Shown one piece after another: positions 18,361 through 26,261 of a DNA stretch of 64,000 bases. The stretch lies in assembly GCA_964419605.1 (NCBI GenBank), contig CAYQQM010000009.1, positions 1 to 64,000 of the forward strand, in the 5' to 3' direction. This DNA is from JABFXX01 sp964419605 (GTDB lineage: Bacteria > Myxococcota_A > Polyangia > Haliangiales > Haliangiaceae). The translations under genes and the position numbers were made by a program. The number at the start of each line of letters is the position of its first letter. The first letter of the stretch is position 1. The notes beneath the pieces were generated by a model. It ran no database searches, had not been told where the DNA came from, and saw only the letters and a program-made list of their open reading frames with translations.

Positions 18361-19638
18361 TTACCGCGTAGCCAGCGTGCCCGTGCTCGGCGGCGGCGAG
18401 AATACGCCCCCGCCGCGAACGCCACCGGAAGCGGTGTTGACCCGAATGCGCCCGACCCCGCCACCGCCACCGCCGCCATGAGTTGCGAAGCCCGTGGGCG
18501 CGTCAATACTGGTGCCATCGGTCGCCCCGATGCTCCCTGCTGCCCCGGCACCACTTCGGGCGGAGCGAATGTAGCCAAACGGCCCGTCCCCCGCATACGC
18601 GTTGGAACCGTTAGCCGGTGTCGCGTCGAGTCGACCATCTTCACCAGAAGTCCATGCTGATCCACCGCCTCCGTTCGCCACAACGTGGCCCGAACTGGCT
18701 ACTATTGGGGCCTCAAGTAATATGCCTCCGCCAGAGCCGCCACCGCGATAGTTCCCTCCTCCGTTGGCCGCCAGTACTCCGCTCACCACGATTTGGGCGC
18801 CGCTCACTAGCTGCATCGCTCCTCCTCCCCCGCCACCGCTGAACTCACTGAACGTTTGCACGCCGCCCCCACTGCAACCACCCCGCAGCGGAACGAGTTC
18901 GGCGTTCCCCGTTGTGGTACCTCCGCCCGCGCCTGCAACATTCGCCGCCGGGTCTTTAGCTGATCCGCCCACACCTCCTGGCGATCCAAACCCGCCTCCA
19001 CCTGCGCCGCCAACGCACGCCGCACTTGCTGATGAATTCCGCCCTTGACAATTCCCGTCGACGAAAGCACCGGCACCGGAAATGTTCCGTTTGGCCGACG
19101 CGGCAAATACTCCATTTATCTGGATTTCTCCGGCACTCACCACGGCGATCGCATTTTTTCCGGTCACGACGACATCCTTGGCGACCAGACTTTTGACAGC
19201 AAATACGCGGACAACAGGACCGTTGGCCTGTGCCAAACTTTCGCTGTACACGGTGACCGCGTTACCTCCCACTTTCACTTCGCCGGTGTCGGTGTTGATC
19301 GTGGCGGAGTCGCCGAGATTTAGATCCGGCTGGCCGCCCGCCTGGTCGAAAAACTTCGCCAACCCGTTCGACGGATTTGCGTCGAAGCATCGCAGTGCCG
19401 ACGCATTGCACCCCAGCGCGCATGGCTCGCGCACTTCGCCGATGCCCTCTGGCTTGCAGCGCACCAAATCGGTGCCGTCGCAGCGCAGCGCCGCCCCCGC
19501 TTCGCAACTGCCGCCACCACCGTCGCCTTCCACCCCACCGTCCAGCTTGCGGCGGTTCGGGTTCGGCGTCGTGCATGCGGTGAACGCCGCAACCACCAGC
19601 GCAAACGCAGCTGCAAATCGAAGTTCTCGGTGTCTCAT
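18361..19638 (-). CDS. Gly-rich surface lipoprotein
   Basis: The 425-residue product has a leader with lipobox VVAAFTACTT, then a Gly/Asp linker and a small Cys module (CEAGAALRCDGTDLVRCKPEG). The remaining two thirds are beta-helix-like with very long Gly runs (GGGGFGSPGGVGG, GGGGGGVG). Such Gly-rich lipoproteins are common in myxobacterial genomes and are thought to be surface displayed; their function is unknown. A CRP-like palindrome lies about 180 bp upstream. Confidence 0.82.
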   Translation of the reverse strand: MRHRELRFAAAFALVVAAFTACTTPNPNRRKLDGGVEGDGGGGSCEAGAALRCDGTDLVRCKPEGIGEVREPCALGCNASALRCFDANPSNGLAKFFDQAGGQPDLNLGDSATINTDTGEVKVGGNAVTVYSESLAQANGPVVRVFAVKSLVAKDVVVTGKNAIAVVSAGEIQINGVFAASAKRNISGAGAFVDGNCQGRNSSASAACVGGAGGGGFGSPGGVGGSAKDPAANVAGAGGGTTTGNAELVPLRGGCSGGGVQTFSEFSGGGGGGAMQLVSGAQIVVSGVLAANGGGNYRGGGSGGGILLEAPIVASSGHVVANGGGGSAWTSGEDGRLDATPANGSNAYAGDGPFGYIRSARSGAGAAGSIGATDGTSIDAPTGFATHGGGGGGGVGRIRVNTASGGVRGGGVFSPPPSTGTLATR

Positions 19639-19816
19639 GGTTCAAATCCTTTCGCGGACGGTACCAGGGGACCATCCCCATTCGGTACGGCTTTTTCTGC
19701 CTGCATCCGTTATCGGCACCCGCCTCCACCGGTTGCGCATATTTTTGCAAAAACTCATAACTAACCATAACTAATCACATTATTTGCCCTTTCCGCACGT
19801 CATCCTATCCGCCAAA

Positions 19817-19832
19817 TGTGATTCGTATCACA
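19817..19832. promoter_or_regulatory. CRP/FNR-type palindrome
   Basis: TGTGATTCGTATCACA is a perfect TGTGA-N6-TCACA inverted repeat. It lies in an AT-rich spacer upstream of the Gly-rich lipoprotein gene (start 19638, minus strand), past a second palindrome TTTTTGCAAAAA at 19742-19753. It could control that gene. The site is also just downstream of brnA. Whether the organism has a matching regulator cannot be seen here. Confidence 0.4.
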
Positions 19833-19872
19833 ATGCCCACGTCCGCTCCTTGTATCGTGGCTGTTCCAGGTC

Positions 19873-20088
19873 CTACGCGGCCCACTTCAGCGACAGCTTC
19901 CTGCGATGCCGTACGCAATCGAGCAGGTAGAGATCGATCAGCCTCTGGTACGGGATTCCGGTCTCCCCTGCCAGCTTCTTGAAGTAGTCGATGACCTTCG
20001 GGTGAAGATTGATCCCGACTGCTTTCTTCTTTCCGGCGTACGGGTTCTTAATCTCCTTCATCTTAGAGAAGTCATATTCTTTCTTCAT
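19873..20088 (-). CDS. brnA: BrnA-type antitoxin
   Basis: The 71-residue product begins MKKEYDFSKMKEIKNPYA and carries the ribbon-helix-helix part AVGINLHPKVIDYFKKLA typical of BrnA. BrnA neutralises the RNase BrnT and represses its own operon by DNA binding. It starts inside the end of brnT (17-bp overlap), the usual toxin-first order. A longer in-frame start exists but would lie deep in brnT. The last 40 codons are duplicated 3.7 kb away at 23602-23721. Confidence 0.9.
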   Translation of the reverse strand: MKKEYDFSKMKEIKNPYAGKKKAVGINLHPKVIDYFKKLAGETGIPYQRLIDLYLLDCVRHRRKLSLKWAA

Positions 20089-20356
20089 ATGTCTTAGCCT
20101 CCTTGCGGGTTGCCTTCCGAGCCGAAATGATACGGACAATCGAATCTGCCTCGCGGTAGCAGTGCACGACAATCAGTAGCCGCGTCGCGAAGCTCAATCC
20201 TAGAACCACGAAACGGTCTTCGTCTTCCGAGTGGTCTCGATCGTAGAATACGCGACCCCTCGGGTCTTCGAAGACCGTCTGCGCCTCTTCGAACCAAACT
20301 TTGTGTTTGGCCCGATTTGCCCTGTTCTTCTGCTCGTCCCACTCAAACCGAAGCAT
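20072..20356 (-). CDS. brnT: BrnT-type ribonuclease toxin
   Basis: The 94-residue protein has the BrnT signature FEWDEQKNRANRAKHKVWFEEA, then FEDP, the D-R-D-H-S-E-DEDRFVVLG strand, and C-terminal IVRIISARKATRKEAKTYEE. BrnT folds like RelE and acts as an RNase inhibited by BrnA. The core Lys/Arg/His residues of the fold are present, so it is probably active. A small palindrome TATCTAGATA at 20369-20378 lies 13 bp upstream, a likely BrnA operator. Confidence 0.93.
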   Translation of the reverse strand: MLRFEWDEQKNRANRAKHKVWFEEAQTVFEDPRGRVFYDRDHSEDEDRFVVLGLSFATRLLIVVHCYREADSIVRIISARKATRKEAKTYEERI

Positions 20357-20680
20357 GCATCTATATACTATCTAGATACTAGCGCCAGGCAAGCTGCAGC
20401 TTCAAGCGGACCGAAGCCAAAAGCCTAGCGCCTCAAAACGCTTAACGCGCAGCATGTGACCACGCTCCTTCACAAATGGCCGAACGAACCGACGTAATTG
20501 CTTCGCCCTCGACTGCACTGTAACTGAGGATGCAACTTCTTCACAGCGGATCAACGGATCGAACCGGAAGCGATGACGGGGACCGAATCAACGAAGTCCG
20601 TGTGGTTAGCGCTTTGGACTCGCGCGTTGCGGCAGAACGCCACCCGCTTCCACTGTGCCTCGGCACGTTGTGGCAACCGA
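20357..20680. other. Spacer between two BrnTA modules, no gene seen
   Basis: These 324 bp hold the promoter side of the first brnT (palindrome TATCTAGATA at 20369-20378) and a 12-bp palindrome AAGCTGCAGCTT at 20391-20402. Open frames here are short and lack family features. I see no gene, repeat or RNA. Confidence 0.6.
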
Positions 20681-20914
20681 TTAGCCGGCTTTCTTCAGCT
20701 GACGCGAAACCTCGACGATCGAACGGAGAGCGGCATTGACCGCCTCGGCGCTTTGAAAGTACGGCCACAAATCATCGTCGACGAGGATCATGTGTTTTGT
20801 TCTTCCTGAAAGCAGGTGTGCGTATCGACCTCGGCCTCGCAGCTTGACGCGCGAAAAATCGATCTCCGGCATTTCTCGCAACGACGCCGGCGTTGGCTCA
20901 AGTTTCTTCTTCAT
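20681..20914 (-). CDS. BrnA-like antitoxin, second module
   Basis: I start at ATG 20914 because a perfect GGAGG lies four bases upstream. The 77-residue product begins MKKKLEPTPASLREMPEID, has the RYAHLLSGRTKHMILVDDDLW segment and ends in a helix with SIVEVSRQLKKAG. The N-terminal EIDFS motif and position after a BrnT gene identify it as the antitoxin partner; sequence likeness to the first BrnA is low. It overlaps brnT by 17 bp. Confidence 0.8.
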   Translation of the reverse strand: MKKKLEPTPASLREMPEIDFSRVKLRGRGRYAHLLSGRTKHMILVDDDLWPYFQSAEAVNAALRSIVEVSRQLKKAG

Positions 20915-21188
20915 AGCGCCTCCGTTCCACTCGGGTTGCCCTCCGGGCACTGATGATTCGAATGATTCCTTTTCCCAGCTTCTCCGCATACACGATGTAA
21001 AGAACTCTCGAGCTCTGCGACATACCAATCAAGTTGAACCGCTCTGGATACACGAGATCGGAGAAATCGATGGACCAATCGTCCGCAAAAGCGGTAACAG
21101 CTTCTTCGAAAGTAACTCCGTGCTTGCGTACGTTTGCGGCAGCCTTTGTTTCATCCCACTCGAACTCACCATACTGAACCGTAGCCAC
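20898..21188 (-). CDS. BrnT-type ribonuclease toxin, second module
   Basis: The 96-residue product keeps the BrnT layout: FEWDETKAAANVRKHGVTFEEAV, then the strand YPERFNLIGMSQSSRVLYIVYAE, and IIRIISARRATRVERRRYEEE. It differs widely from the first BrnT, so it is a separate family member and not a recent copy. An imperfect 12-bp palindrome GTACTATAGCAC at 21196-21207 lies just upstream and may be its operator. Confidence 0.9.
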   Translation of the reverse strand: MATVQYGEFEWDETKAAANVRKHGVTFEEAVTAFADDWSIDFSDLVYPERFNLIGMSQSSRVLYIVYAEKLGKGIIRIISARRATRVERRRYEEET

Positions 21189-21429
21189 CTAACAGGTACT
21201 ATAGCACGAGCCCATCCGACCCACCCGCCTCGCAGTGCCTGGCTACGCCACCCACAGCCGACCCGGAACGAAGATCGTCGACGCAACCGCTGGGCAGAGT
21301 CAAGTTCTCCATACTTGGTCCCAGCTGGCACCATGTCGTCGGTGATTCAGTCCGTGCCATGATCGCGACTCGAGGACTCGTGTACCTTTGTCATGTGCGC
21401 GCGTCCCTCTCGACCGGAGCAGGTACCGA

Positions 21430-21849
21430 TTATGCCAATTGCGGTTCAAAGGTTGCGCCCAATGCGACCGCGATGGCTTTGATGGTCTGCAACGTCGGAT
21501 TGGCTTTGGGGGATTCGAGCTTGGCGATTTGCTGCTGGCTGACACCTGCCCGCTTGGCGAGCTGGGCTTGAGACAGACCGTGTTTGGCGCGCATCCAGCG
21601 TAGTTGCAGAGCAAAGGCGAGCGAGGGGTCGTCGATCGCGATAACTGCGGTGGCGCCGCTGCCCTCGTACTTGGGATACGGAGGCACCGCTCCGTGATCT
21701 AAGCTGGTTTCAAGCCAACCAAAGAGTGCGTCTTTAGCCATCGCGATGGCTTCGGCCTTTGAATCGCCAAACGTTTGGCACCCCGGGCAATCGGGAAATT
21801 CTGCGAGCCAGTGTTTGCCTTGTTTCTTTAGCTTTGCGATGTACTTCAT
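21430..21849 (-). CDS. hicB: HicB-type antitoxin with HTH domain
   Basis: Residues 1-65 form the HicB fold (YIAKLKKQGKHWLAEFPDCPGCQTFGDS), and residues 85-139 form a HTH_3/Xre domain (LRWMRAKHGLSQAQLAKRAGVS). The protein binds HicA and represses the operon. It follows hicA on the minus strand. The palindrome at 22077-22094 is a likely target of the HTH. Confidence 0.93.
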   Translation of the reverse strand: MKYIAKLKKQGKHWLAEFPDCPGCQTFGDSKAEAIAMAKDALFGWLETSLDHGAVPPYPKYEGSGATAVIAIDDPSLAFALQLRWMRAKHGLSQAQLAKRAGVSQQQIAKLESPKANPTLQTIKAIAVALGATFEPQLA

Positions 21850-21880
21850 AAATTGCCCTTTCAGCTTACGGGGGGCCCGT

Positions 21881-22063
21881 TCATTTCAGTTTGATGCCTG
21901 CTTGCTTCGCAATGGATCGGGCGGTTCCGATCGGTACATCCTTCTTGGGATGCGGAACGACAACGATCCGGCCGTCTCGGACAAAGATGTGATGCGATCC
22001 GCGCACCCGGTCGAGACGAAACCCCGCGCGTTTGAGCGCATCGATGATTTCGCTCGATGTCAT
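21881..22063 (-). CDS. hicA: HicA-type mRNA interferase toxin
   Basis: The start at ATG 22063 gives a 60-residue product of the usual HicA length: MTSSEIIDALKRAGF, then the catalytic His in RGSHHIF, then HPKKDVPIGTARSIAKQAG. This is the small double-stranded-RNA-binding-like fold that cleaves mRNA when free of HicB. The gene precedes hicB by 31 bp, which is the standard order. Confidence 0.92.
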   Translation of the reverse strand: MTSSEIIDALKRAGFRLDRVRGSHHIFVRDGRIVVVPHPKKDVPIGTARSIAKQAGIKLK

Positions 22064-22076
22064 GCAACAACCACTA

Positions 22077-22094
22077 TACAACTTAACAGTTGTA
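22077..22094. promoter_or_regulatory. hicAB operator candidate
   Basis: TACAACT-TAAC-AGTTGTA is a perfect 7-4-7 inverted repeat 14 bp upstream of the hicA start on the minus strand. It is well placed to block RNA polymerase, and the HTH of the neighbouring HicB is a natural candidate binder. Confidence 0.5.
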
Positions 22095-22276
22095 CTGGCA
22101 ATCAATAACCCAGCTCGTCACGAGAACCAGCCCGGAACGCTGGGGGAGCGCCAGCCGATCCACGCGCCAGAAGCAATTCGGTCACCGGGATGCATCGCCC
22201 GGACCGGAAGTGATTTTGATCGGTCTGGTCTGCCTTCAACGTGCTATCCCCTCACAATATGCATTCCCCAATAGCC

Positions 22277-22924
22277 ATGTTGAAGACCCTATTCCTTACA
22301 GCCCTATGTGTTGTATTGCTCGTTCCGAACCGTAGCGAAGCATGTTCGCCCCCGGAACCGCCTAAACCGTTCGAAAAAGATCCTGCTGCTTCAGCGGACC
22401 TCGTCGCTCCGCCTAGGCCAACCGTGGAACACCTCGGTACCCAATACTTCGAGGCGGAATCGGAAGCCTGCACGCCAAGCGGGAGTACGTGTGGTCCCAG
22501 GCCCGAAACGTGGATAGCAACGGTCAGCATTCGTTCGACGGATAACGCAACACCCGAGAACAAGATGGCGTTCGAGTATCAAGTCGTCGGTGGCGACTTG
22601 CCCAAAGGCCTGCAACTCCCCGCGATGCCCACGTATCTGCCGAGTGGGGGGAACGTTACTTCCTTTGATTACCAGGATGCGGGGGCGTTTTCCGTCGACA
22701 TTCAGGTGATTGCCATTGACGCCAATGGCAACCGCAGTGAGCCCACCGTGTTCACCTTGTCGCAGCAGGCTGAATCGGGATGCAGCGTGCTGGGGCGCCG
22801 GCACGGAGCCACGATCGGCTGGTTCCTGGTACTTGGCGCGTTGATCCTATCGGTGCGTGGCAGGCGAAGCAAACGAGCACGAGTGGTACTTCCAGGCCAC
22901 GAAATGCGGAAGCGCGCTGCGTAG
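22277..22924 (+). CDS. Exported protein with MYXO-CTERM-like C-terminal anchor
   Basis: The start at 22277 gives a clean signal peptide (MLKTLFLTALCVVLL, cleavage before CSPP); starts at 22241 and 22259 are also in frame. The mature part is about 150 residues, with a short Pro-rich beginning and an immunoglobulin-like beta domain. The C-terminus is SGC, a spacer, one hydrophobic helix (GWFLVLGALILSV) and a basic tail RGRRSKRAR. That matches the MYXO-CTERM surface-anchor pattern of myxobacteria. It lies within the toxin-antitoxin island on the opposite strand from most of it. Confidence 0.75.
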   Translation: MLKTLFLTALCVVLLVPNRSEACSPPEPPKPFEKDPAASADLVAPPRPTVEHLGTQYFEAESEACTPSGSTCGPRPETWIATVSIRSTDNATPENKMAFEYQVVGGDLPKGLQLPAMPTYLPSGGNVTSFDYQDAGAFSVDIQVIAIDANGNRSEPTVFTLSQQAESGCSVLGRRHGATIGWFLVLGALILSVRGRRSKRARVVLPGHEMRKRAA

Positions 22925-22956
22925 GCGGCGGCATCGGCGGCTTCCGGTCTGGGCAA

Positions 22957-22976
22957 TGTACTATATTTCTAGTACA
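22957..22976. promoter_or_regulatory. parDE operator candidate
   Basis: TGTACTA-TATTTC-TAGTACA is a perfect 7-6-7 inverted repeat that ends eight bases before the ParD start codon. It overlaps an AT-rich -10-like stretch in an otherwise GC-rich region, which fits autorepression by the ParD ribbon-helix-helix protein. Confidence 0.55.
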
Positions 22977-22984
22977 CTAGCCGG

Positions 22985-23233
22985 ATGGCGAGAACCACGA
23001 GCTTTGCTCTCGGCGAGGATCTCGATCGCTTTGTCCGCGACAAGGTGGATCGCGGCGACTACGCGTCTGCCAGCGAGGTAATGCGCGAGGCGTTGAAGCG
23101 CATGGCGGAGGAAGAGCGTAAGGAACGCGACCTGATGGCGGCACTCGACGCTGGGATGGCGAGCCGTCGCGCCAAGCCAGGCGTATGGGAGCGCGTCGAA
23201 GCGAAGGTTCGGCGGGCTCGGGCGAAACGCTGA
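22985..23233 (+). CDS. ParD-type ribbon-helix-helix antitoxin
   Basis: The 82-residue product has the ribbon-helix-helix of the ParD/CopG family: strand RTTSFALGEDLDRFVRDKV, then RGDYASASEVMREALKRM, and a C-terminal tail that should wrap the toxin. It is followed after two bases by the parE-type toxin gene, the canonical order. A palindromic operator lies immediately upstream. Confidence 0.92.
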   Translation: MARTTSFALGEDLDRFVRDKVDRGDYASASEVMREALKRMAEEERKERDLMAALDAGMASRRAKPGVWERVEAKVRRARAKR

Positions 23234-23235
23234 CC

Positions 23236-23520
23236 ATGGTCCATTACACTCGCGAGGCCGAAACCGACCTCTTCGAAATCGGCATGTACACGTGGAGTGA
23301 GTGGGGCGAACCACAATACGTCAAGTATGTCGCTCTGCTACGCGACACGTGTGAGCACATTATTCCGCGCAAATATCGATTTGTCCGGCCGGTTCCGAAT
23401 CGACCGAACTTGCTGCGATGGAGGTGCGAGCGGCACGTCATATTCTTCCGCAAGCTAGACGACGGGTTCGAGACTGTTCGAATCCTTCACGATCGCATGC
23501 TGCCCTCAAGTCACCTTTGA
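23236..23520 (+). CDS. ParE/RelE-superfamily toxin
   Basis: The 94-residue product has the ParE fold order: YTREAETDLFEIGMYTWSEWGE helices, then IIPRKYRFVRP, the strand LLRWRCERHVIFFRK and C-terminal RILHDRMLPSSHL. ParE toxins inhibit gyrase; some RelE relatives cut mRNA. The LRWRCERHVIFFR strand and the RILHDRM ending favour ParE. The start overlaps no other gene and lies two bases after the antitoxin stop, so the genes are coupled. Confidence 0.9.
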   Translation: MVHYTREAETDLFEIGMYTWSEWGEPQYVKYVALLRDTCEHIIPRKYRFVRPVPNRPNLLRWRCERHVIFFRKLDDGFETVRILHDRMLPSSHL

Positions 23521-23601
23521 TCTCGTATCCATGGGCGCCGCGCCGCTGCTGTCAAGCTCCGCTGAGAAAGGCGCGCATCGTGGATCAGGCTATTCCTGAT
23601 C

Positions 23602-23721
23602 CTACGCGGCCCACTTCAGCGATAGCTTCCTGCGTTGCCGTACGCAATCGAGCAAATAGAGATCGATCAGCCTTTGGTACGGGATTCCGGTCTCCCCTGC
23701 CAACTTCTTAAAGTAGTCGAT
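23602..23721 (-). pseudogene. brnA 3'-end fragment, duplicated
   Basis: From 23600 to 23721 the sequence matches the last part of brnA (19871-19992) with about seven differences in 121 bases and no gaps. It encodes the last 39 or so codons, including the stop, and is cut off at what would be the middle of the helix region. No brnT lies beside it. The rest of the 331-bp spacer (23521-23851) holds no gene. It is a remnant of a second brnTA locus or a duplication scar. Confidence 0.8.
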
Positions 23722-23851
23722 AACTCCGCTCCACCCGGCGCGAGGCCATTTCCAAGCGCGGCGGCGATGCCGCTCGGCCTACAAACCGAATCCTTACAGC
23801 TGTATACGCCGCTCAGATGCGATAGTTCCATTTTGATGTTATGATGCGATC

Positions 23852-24088
23852 GTGCGGACCACACTGAATCTCGATCAAGATGTCTACGATCTCGCGCACG
23901 AACATGCGCGGCGGCAGAAGATCTCGATCGGGGAAGCGGTTTCAGCGCTAGTGCGACAAGGCCTGCGCGCCCAGTCGCGCGCACCTCTGGTTGGCACGCC
24001 CCGGAGCAGGTTCTCGCTACTACCCGCGCGCGATGAAGTAATCACCAGCGATCATGTGCGCACGCTCATGGAACAAGAGGGAATCTAA
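23852..24088 (+). CDS. VapB-type antitoxin
   Basis: The GTG-started 78-residue product begins MRTTLNLDQDVYDLAHEHARRQ, an RHH-type DNA-binding part, and continues with EAVSALVRQGL and a C-terminal toxin-contact tail. It is followed after 11 bases by a PIN-domain gene, as expected of VapBC. ATG codons are absent nearby, so the GTG start is the best choice. Confidence 0.85.
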   Translation: MRTTLNLDQDVYDLAHEHARRQKISIGEAVSALVRQGLRAQSRAPLVGTPRSRFSLLPARDEVITSDHVRTLMEQEGI

Positions 24089-24099
24089 CCTACCCCGCC

Positions 24100-24531
24100 A
24101 TGCGCTACCTACTCGATGTCAACGCCTGGATCGCGTTGCTCGACGAGTCGCACGCGTTTCACGCAGCGGTGCTGGCCTTCGTTGAGAAACCCAAGATCCA
24201 GATCGCGACTTGCCCGCTGGTTGAGAACGGCGTGCTGCGAATTTTGAATTTGCCGAGCTACAGCAAATTCGGCCCCATCGGGTTTGAACCTGTGCGCGAC
24301 AAACTTCGCGAAATTTGCGCCGCACTCGATCACGAATTTTGGCACGATGATATCTCGCTTCGCGACGGACAACGGGTTCACTGGCCACGCATTATTGGGC
24401 ACGGTCAAATTACCGACGTGTATTTGCTAGCGTTGGCCGTCGCCCATCGAGGGTGCCTAGCCACCCTCGACCACCGAGTAAGCCTAAGTACGGTGGTGGA
24501 TGCGCAGCCAAAGCACCTCAGACATTTGTGA
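24100..24531 (+). CDS. VapC-type PIN-domain ribonuclease toxin
   Basis: The 143-residue product is a PIN domain: LLDVNAWIALLDESH with the first acidic residue at D6, a conserved Glu near residue 42 (LVENG), then TDVYLLALAVAHRGCLATLDHR with the last two acidic residues. All four metal-binding acidic positions are present, so it should be an active metal-dependent RNase held by the upstream VapB. The region contains TDVYLLALA and LATLDHR, the standard TA VapC ending. Confidence 0.92.
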   Translation: MRYLLDVNAWIALLDESHAFHAAVLAFVEKPKIQIATCPLVENGVLRILNLPSYSKFGPIGFEPVRDKLREICAALDHEFWHDDISLRDGQRVHWPRIIGHGQITDVYLLALAVAHRGCLATLDHRVSLSTVVDAQPKHLRHL

Positions 24532-24599
24532 GAATTCAGGTGGGCGAGCTTCGTCCCGTTCGAACGAGAGATCCAGCCCCGGCCGGGAATCCGGATGCC

Positions 24600-25313
24600 T
24601 TACCTACCTCGCGTCGCGCCCCACAACAGCACGTGAAGCCGGGTCGTGAGCCGATATCGGCGCTGCGTGCACTCGTGCGCCAGCCACCGGCCTTTTTCGA
24701 CAACCGCGTCGGCGTCGACTGCCTGCGGCATCACCAGCACGCGATCGCGCGGCAGCGCAAACTGCCCCACTAGTTGGTCGATTTCGTCGAGGTCGCTCGG
24801 CTCGGCAACGACAAACTTGAAGGTCGCGGTTTCGCATTGCGCAAACCAATCGAGGGCGATAGCGCGGATTCGCGCCGACAGCGCGTTGCCGGAATTTGCG
24901 AGTTTGGGCGACACATTCCACTGGTCGATGTGTGGCGCAAGCTGAGCGCTCGGCGCGATCGCTCCATTGGTCTCCACCTCGATCCGCAAACCGCGGTGAT
25001 GCAGCAGCTCGGCCAGCTCGGCCAGCGCTGGCTGCTGCAATAGCGGCTCGCCACCCGTCACAACGACCGTACCGATCCGACCGTGGCACTGCGCAACGAC
25101 TTCGTCCGCAACCGCGCTCACCGCGAGCTCGAGAGTCTCGCGGCTGCGATCGTGATTCGCCCAGTCCCACGTGTACTTGGTGTCGCACCACGCGCACGCC
25201 AAGTTGCACTCAGCCAGCCGTACGAACACCGCCGGAACCCCGATGCTGCGCCCCTCCCCCTGCACCGACGCAAAGATCTCCGGCACGCCGGGCAACATCT
25301 GACTCAGCAACAT
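24600..25313 (-). CDS. queE: 7-carboxy-7-deazaguanine synthase (radical SAM)
   Basis: The 237-residue protein has the QueE signature: EIFASVQGEGRSIGVPAVFVRL, then the radical-SAM cluster C36-x3-C40-x2-C43 (ECNLACAWC), followed by DTKYTW and VTGGEPLLQQ. These features match QueE, which makes the 7-deazaguanine scaffold for queuosine. The rest of the queuosine pathway is not next to it. A second start at residue 6 is possible. It is adjacent to but not overlapping vapC, with opposite orientation. Confidence 0.95.
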   Translation of the reverse strand: MLLSQMLPGVPEIFASVQGEGRSIGVPAVFVRLAECNLACAWCDTKYTWDWANHDRSRETLELAVSAVADEVVAQCHGRIGTVVVTGGEPLLQQPALAELAELLHHRGLRIEVETNGAIAPSAQLAPHIDQWNVSPKLANSGNALSARIRAIALDWFAQCETATFKFVVAEPSDLDEIDQLVGQFALPRDRVLVMPQAVDADAVVEKGRWLAHECTQRRYRLTTRLHVLLWGATRGR

Positions 25314-25344
25314 GCTCGACCGCGCGCGATGAGCGTCACAGCGT

Positions 25345-25725
25345 TCACGCGATAATGGCGTCTGCTTCGATTTCGACCAGCATGTCGGGGTCGATCAGCC
25401 GCTTCACTTCCACCATGGTGGTTGCAGGTCGGATCGTTCCAAACAGTTCGCCGTGCGCCCGGCCGACTTCCTGCCATTGATCGATGTTGGTCAAATACAG
25501 TCGGGTTCGCACCACGTGGCTGAGGCTCGCGCCGGCCTGTTCTAGTGCAGCGCCGATCGTTTTCAGCGCTTGAACCGTTTGCGCGTACGCATCGCCTTTG
25601 CCCACCAACCCCGAAGACGTCATCGCGGTGGAGCCAGATACCGAAACCTGGTTGCCTACCCGCACCGCACGCGAGTAACCGATCTTGGCCTCCCACGGGC
25701 CACCCGTCGAAACATTCTGTCGCAT
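25345..25725 (-). CDS. RidA/YjgF-family enamine-imine deaminase
   Basis: I start at ATG 25725 because CAGGAG lies eight bases upstream; a GTG at 25734 would overlap the FKBP stop as GTGA. The 126-residue product has the RidA fold with GYSRAVRVGNQVSVSG, the catalytic-site Arg in VVRTRLYLTNI, and the C-terminal ATTMVEVKRLIDPDMLVEIEADAI. RidA proteins clear reactive enamines made by PLP enzymes. Its coupling to an FKBP gene is unusual but may be only transcriptional. Confidence 0.9.
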   Translation of the reverse strand: MRQNVSTGGPWEAKIGYSRAVRVGNQVSVSGSTAMTSSGLVGKGDAYAQTVQALKTIGAALEQAGASLSHVVRTRLYLTNIDQWQEVGRAHGELFGTIRPATTMVEVKRLIDPDMLVEIEADAIIA

Positions 25726-25730
25726 TTGAA

Positions 25731-26144
25731 TCACTCCTGACTACCGATACGTTCGGGCAACGGTAGCACTTCCCGCAGCCACAGCTCGCATACCAAGACC
25801 GCATTCGGCGGAATCAGATTCGGAATACCCGCGTCGCGATACGCGAGGTGAGGGCCGATCCGCACTTTGCGATAGCCGCCGACGGTCATGCCGGTCAGCG
25901 CGTATTCAACACCTGGGATCGCTTCGCGGCGGCCGATGGTAATGATTCGATCGATGAGCTCGACTCCATCCTCCACGCGGATCGACTCGGGCGCGACCTG
26001 GCTCGCTTGGCTGGCATTGAGGGGTATTTCGTCGCCTCGGTTCAGGTAGAGCCGCATGTTGAACCGCACCCTATCGCCTTGCTTTGCGATTGGACCGTCG
26101 CCCTCTCGGGCGTCGAGTAGCGTCATGCCTCGTACGCGTTGCAT
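25731..26144 (-). CDS. FKBP-type peptidyl-prolyl isomerase
   Basis: ATG 26144 is preferred because GAGGTGG lies six bases upstream; a GTG at 26162 also exists. The 137-residue protein is a single FKBP domain: GDRVRFNMRLYLNRGDE, IPGVEYALTGMTVGGYRKVRIGPHLAY, and the ending IPPNAVLVCELWLREV. No signal peptide is visible. The catalytic-site aromatics are partly changed, so activity level is uncertain. It ends four bases into the RidA region, and the two genes probably share a message. Confidence 0.85.
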   Translation of the reverse strand: MQRVRGMTLLDAREGDGPIAKQGDRVRFNMRLYLNRGDEIPLNASQASQVAPESIRVEDGVELIDRIITIGRREAIPGVEYALTGMTVGGYRKVRIGPHLAYRDAGIPNLIPPNAVLVCELWLREVLPLPERIGSQE

Positions 26145-26261
26145 CGCTGACCACCTCGTCACATGGTATCGCAGCTAGCAACGAAAACGCCGCCGCAAGC
26201 CCACCCGCCGGGCGCGAAGAATCCGTACCTTGACCGCGGTCTTATCCGGTATCATTAGGCG

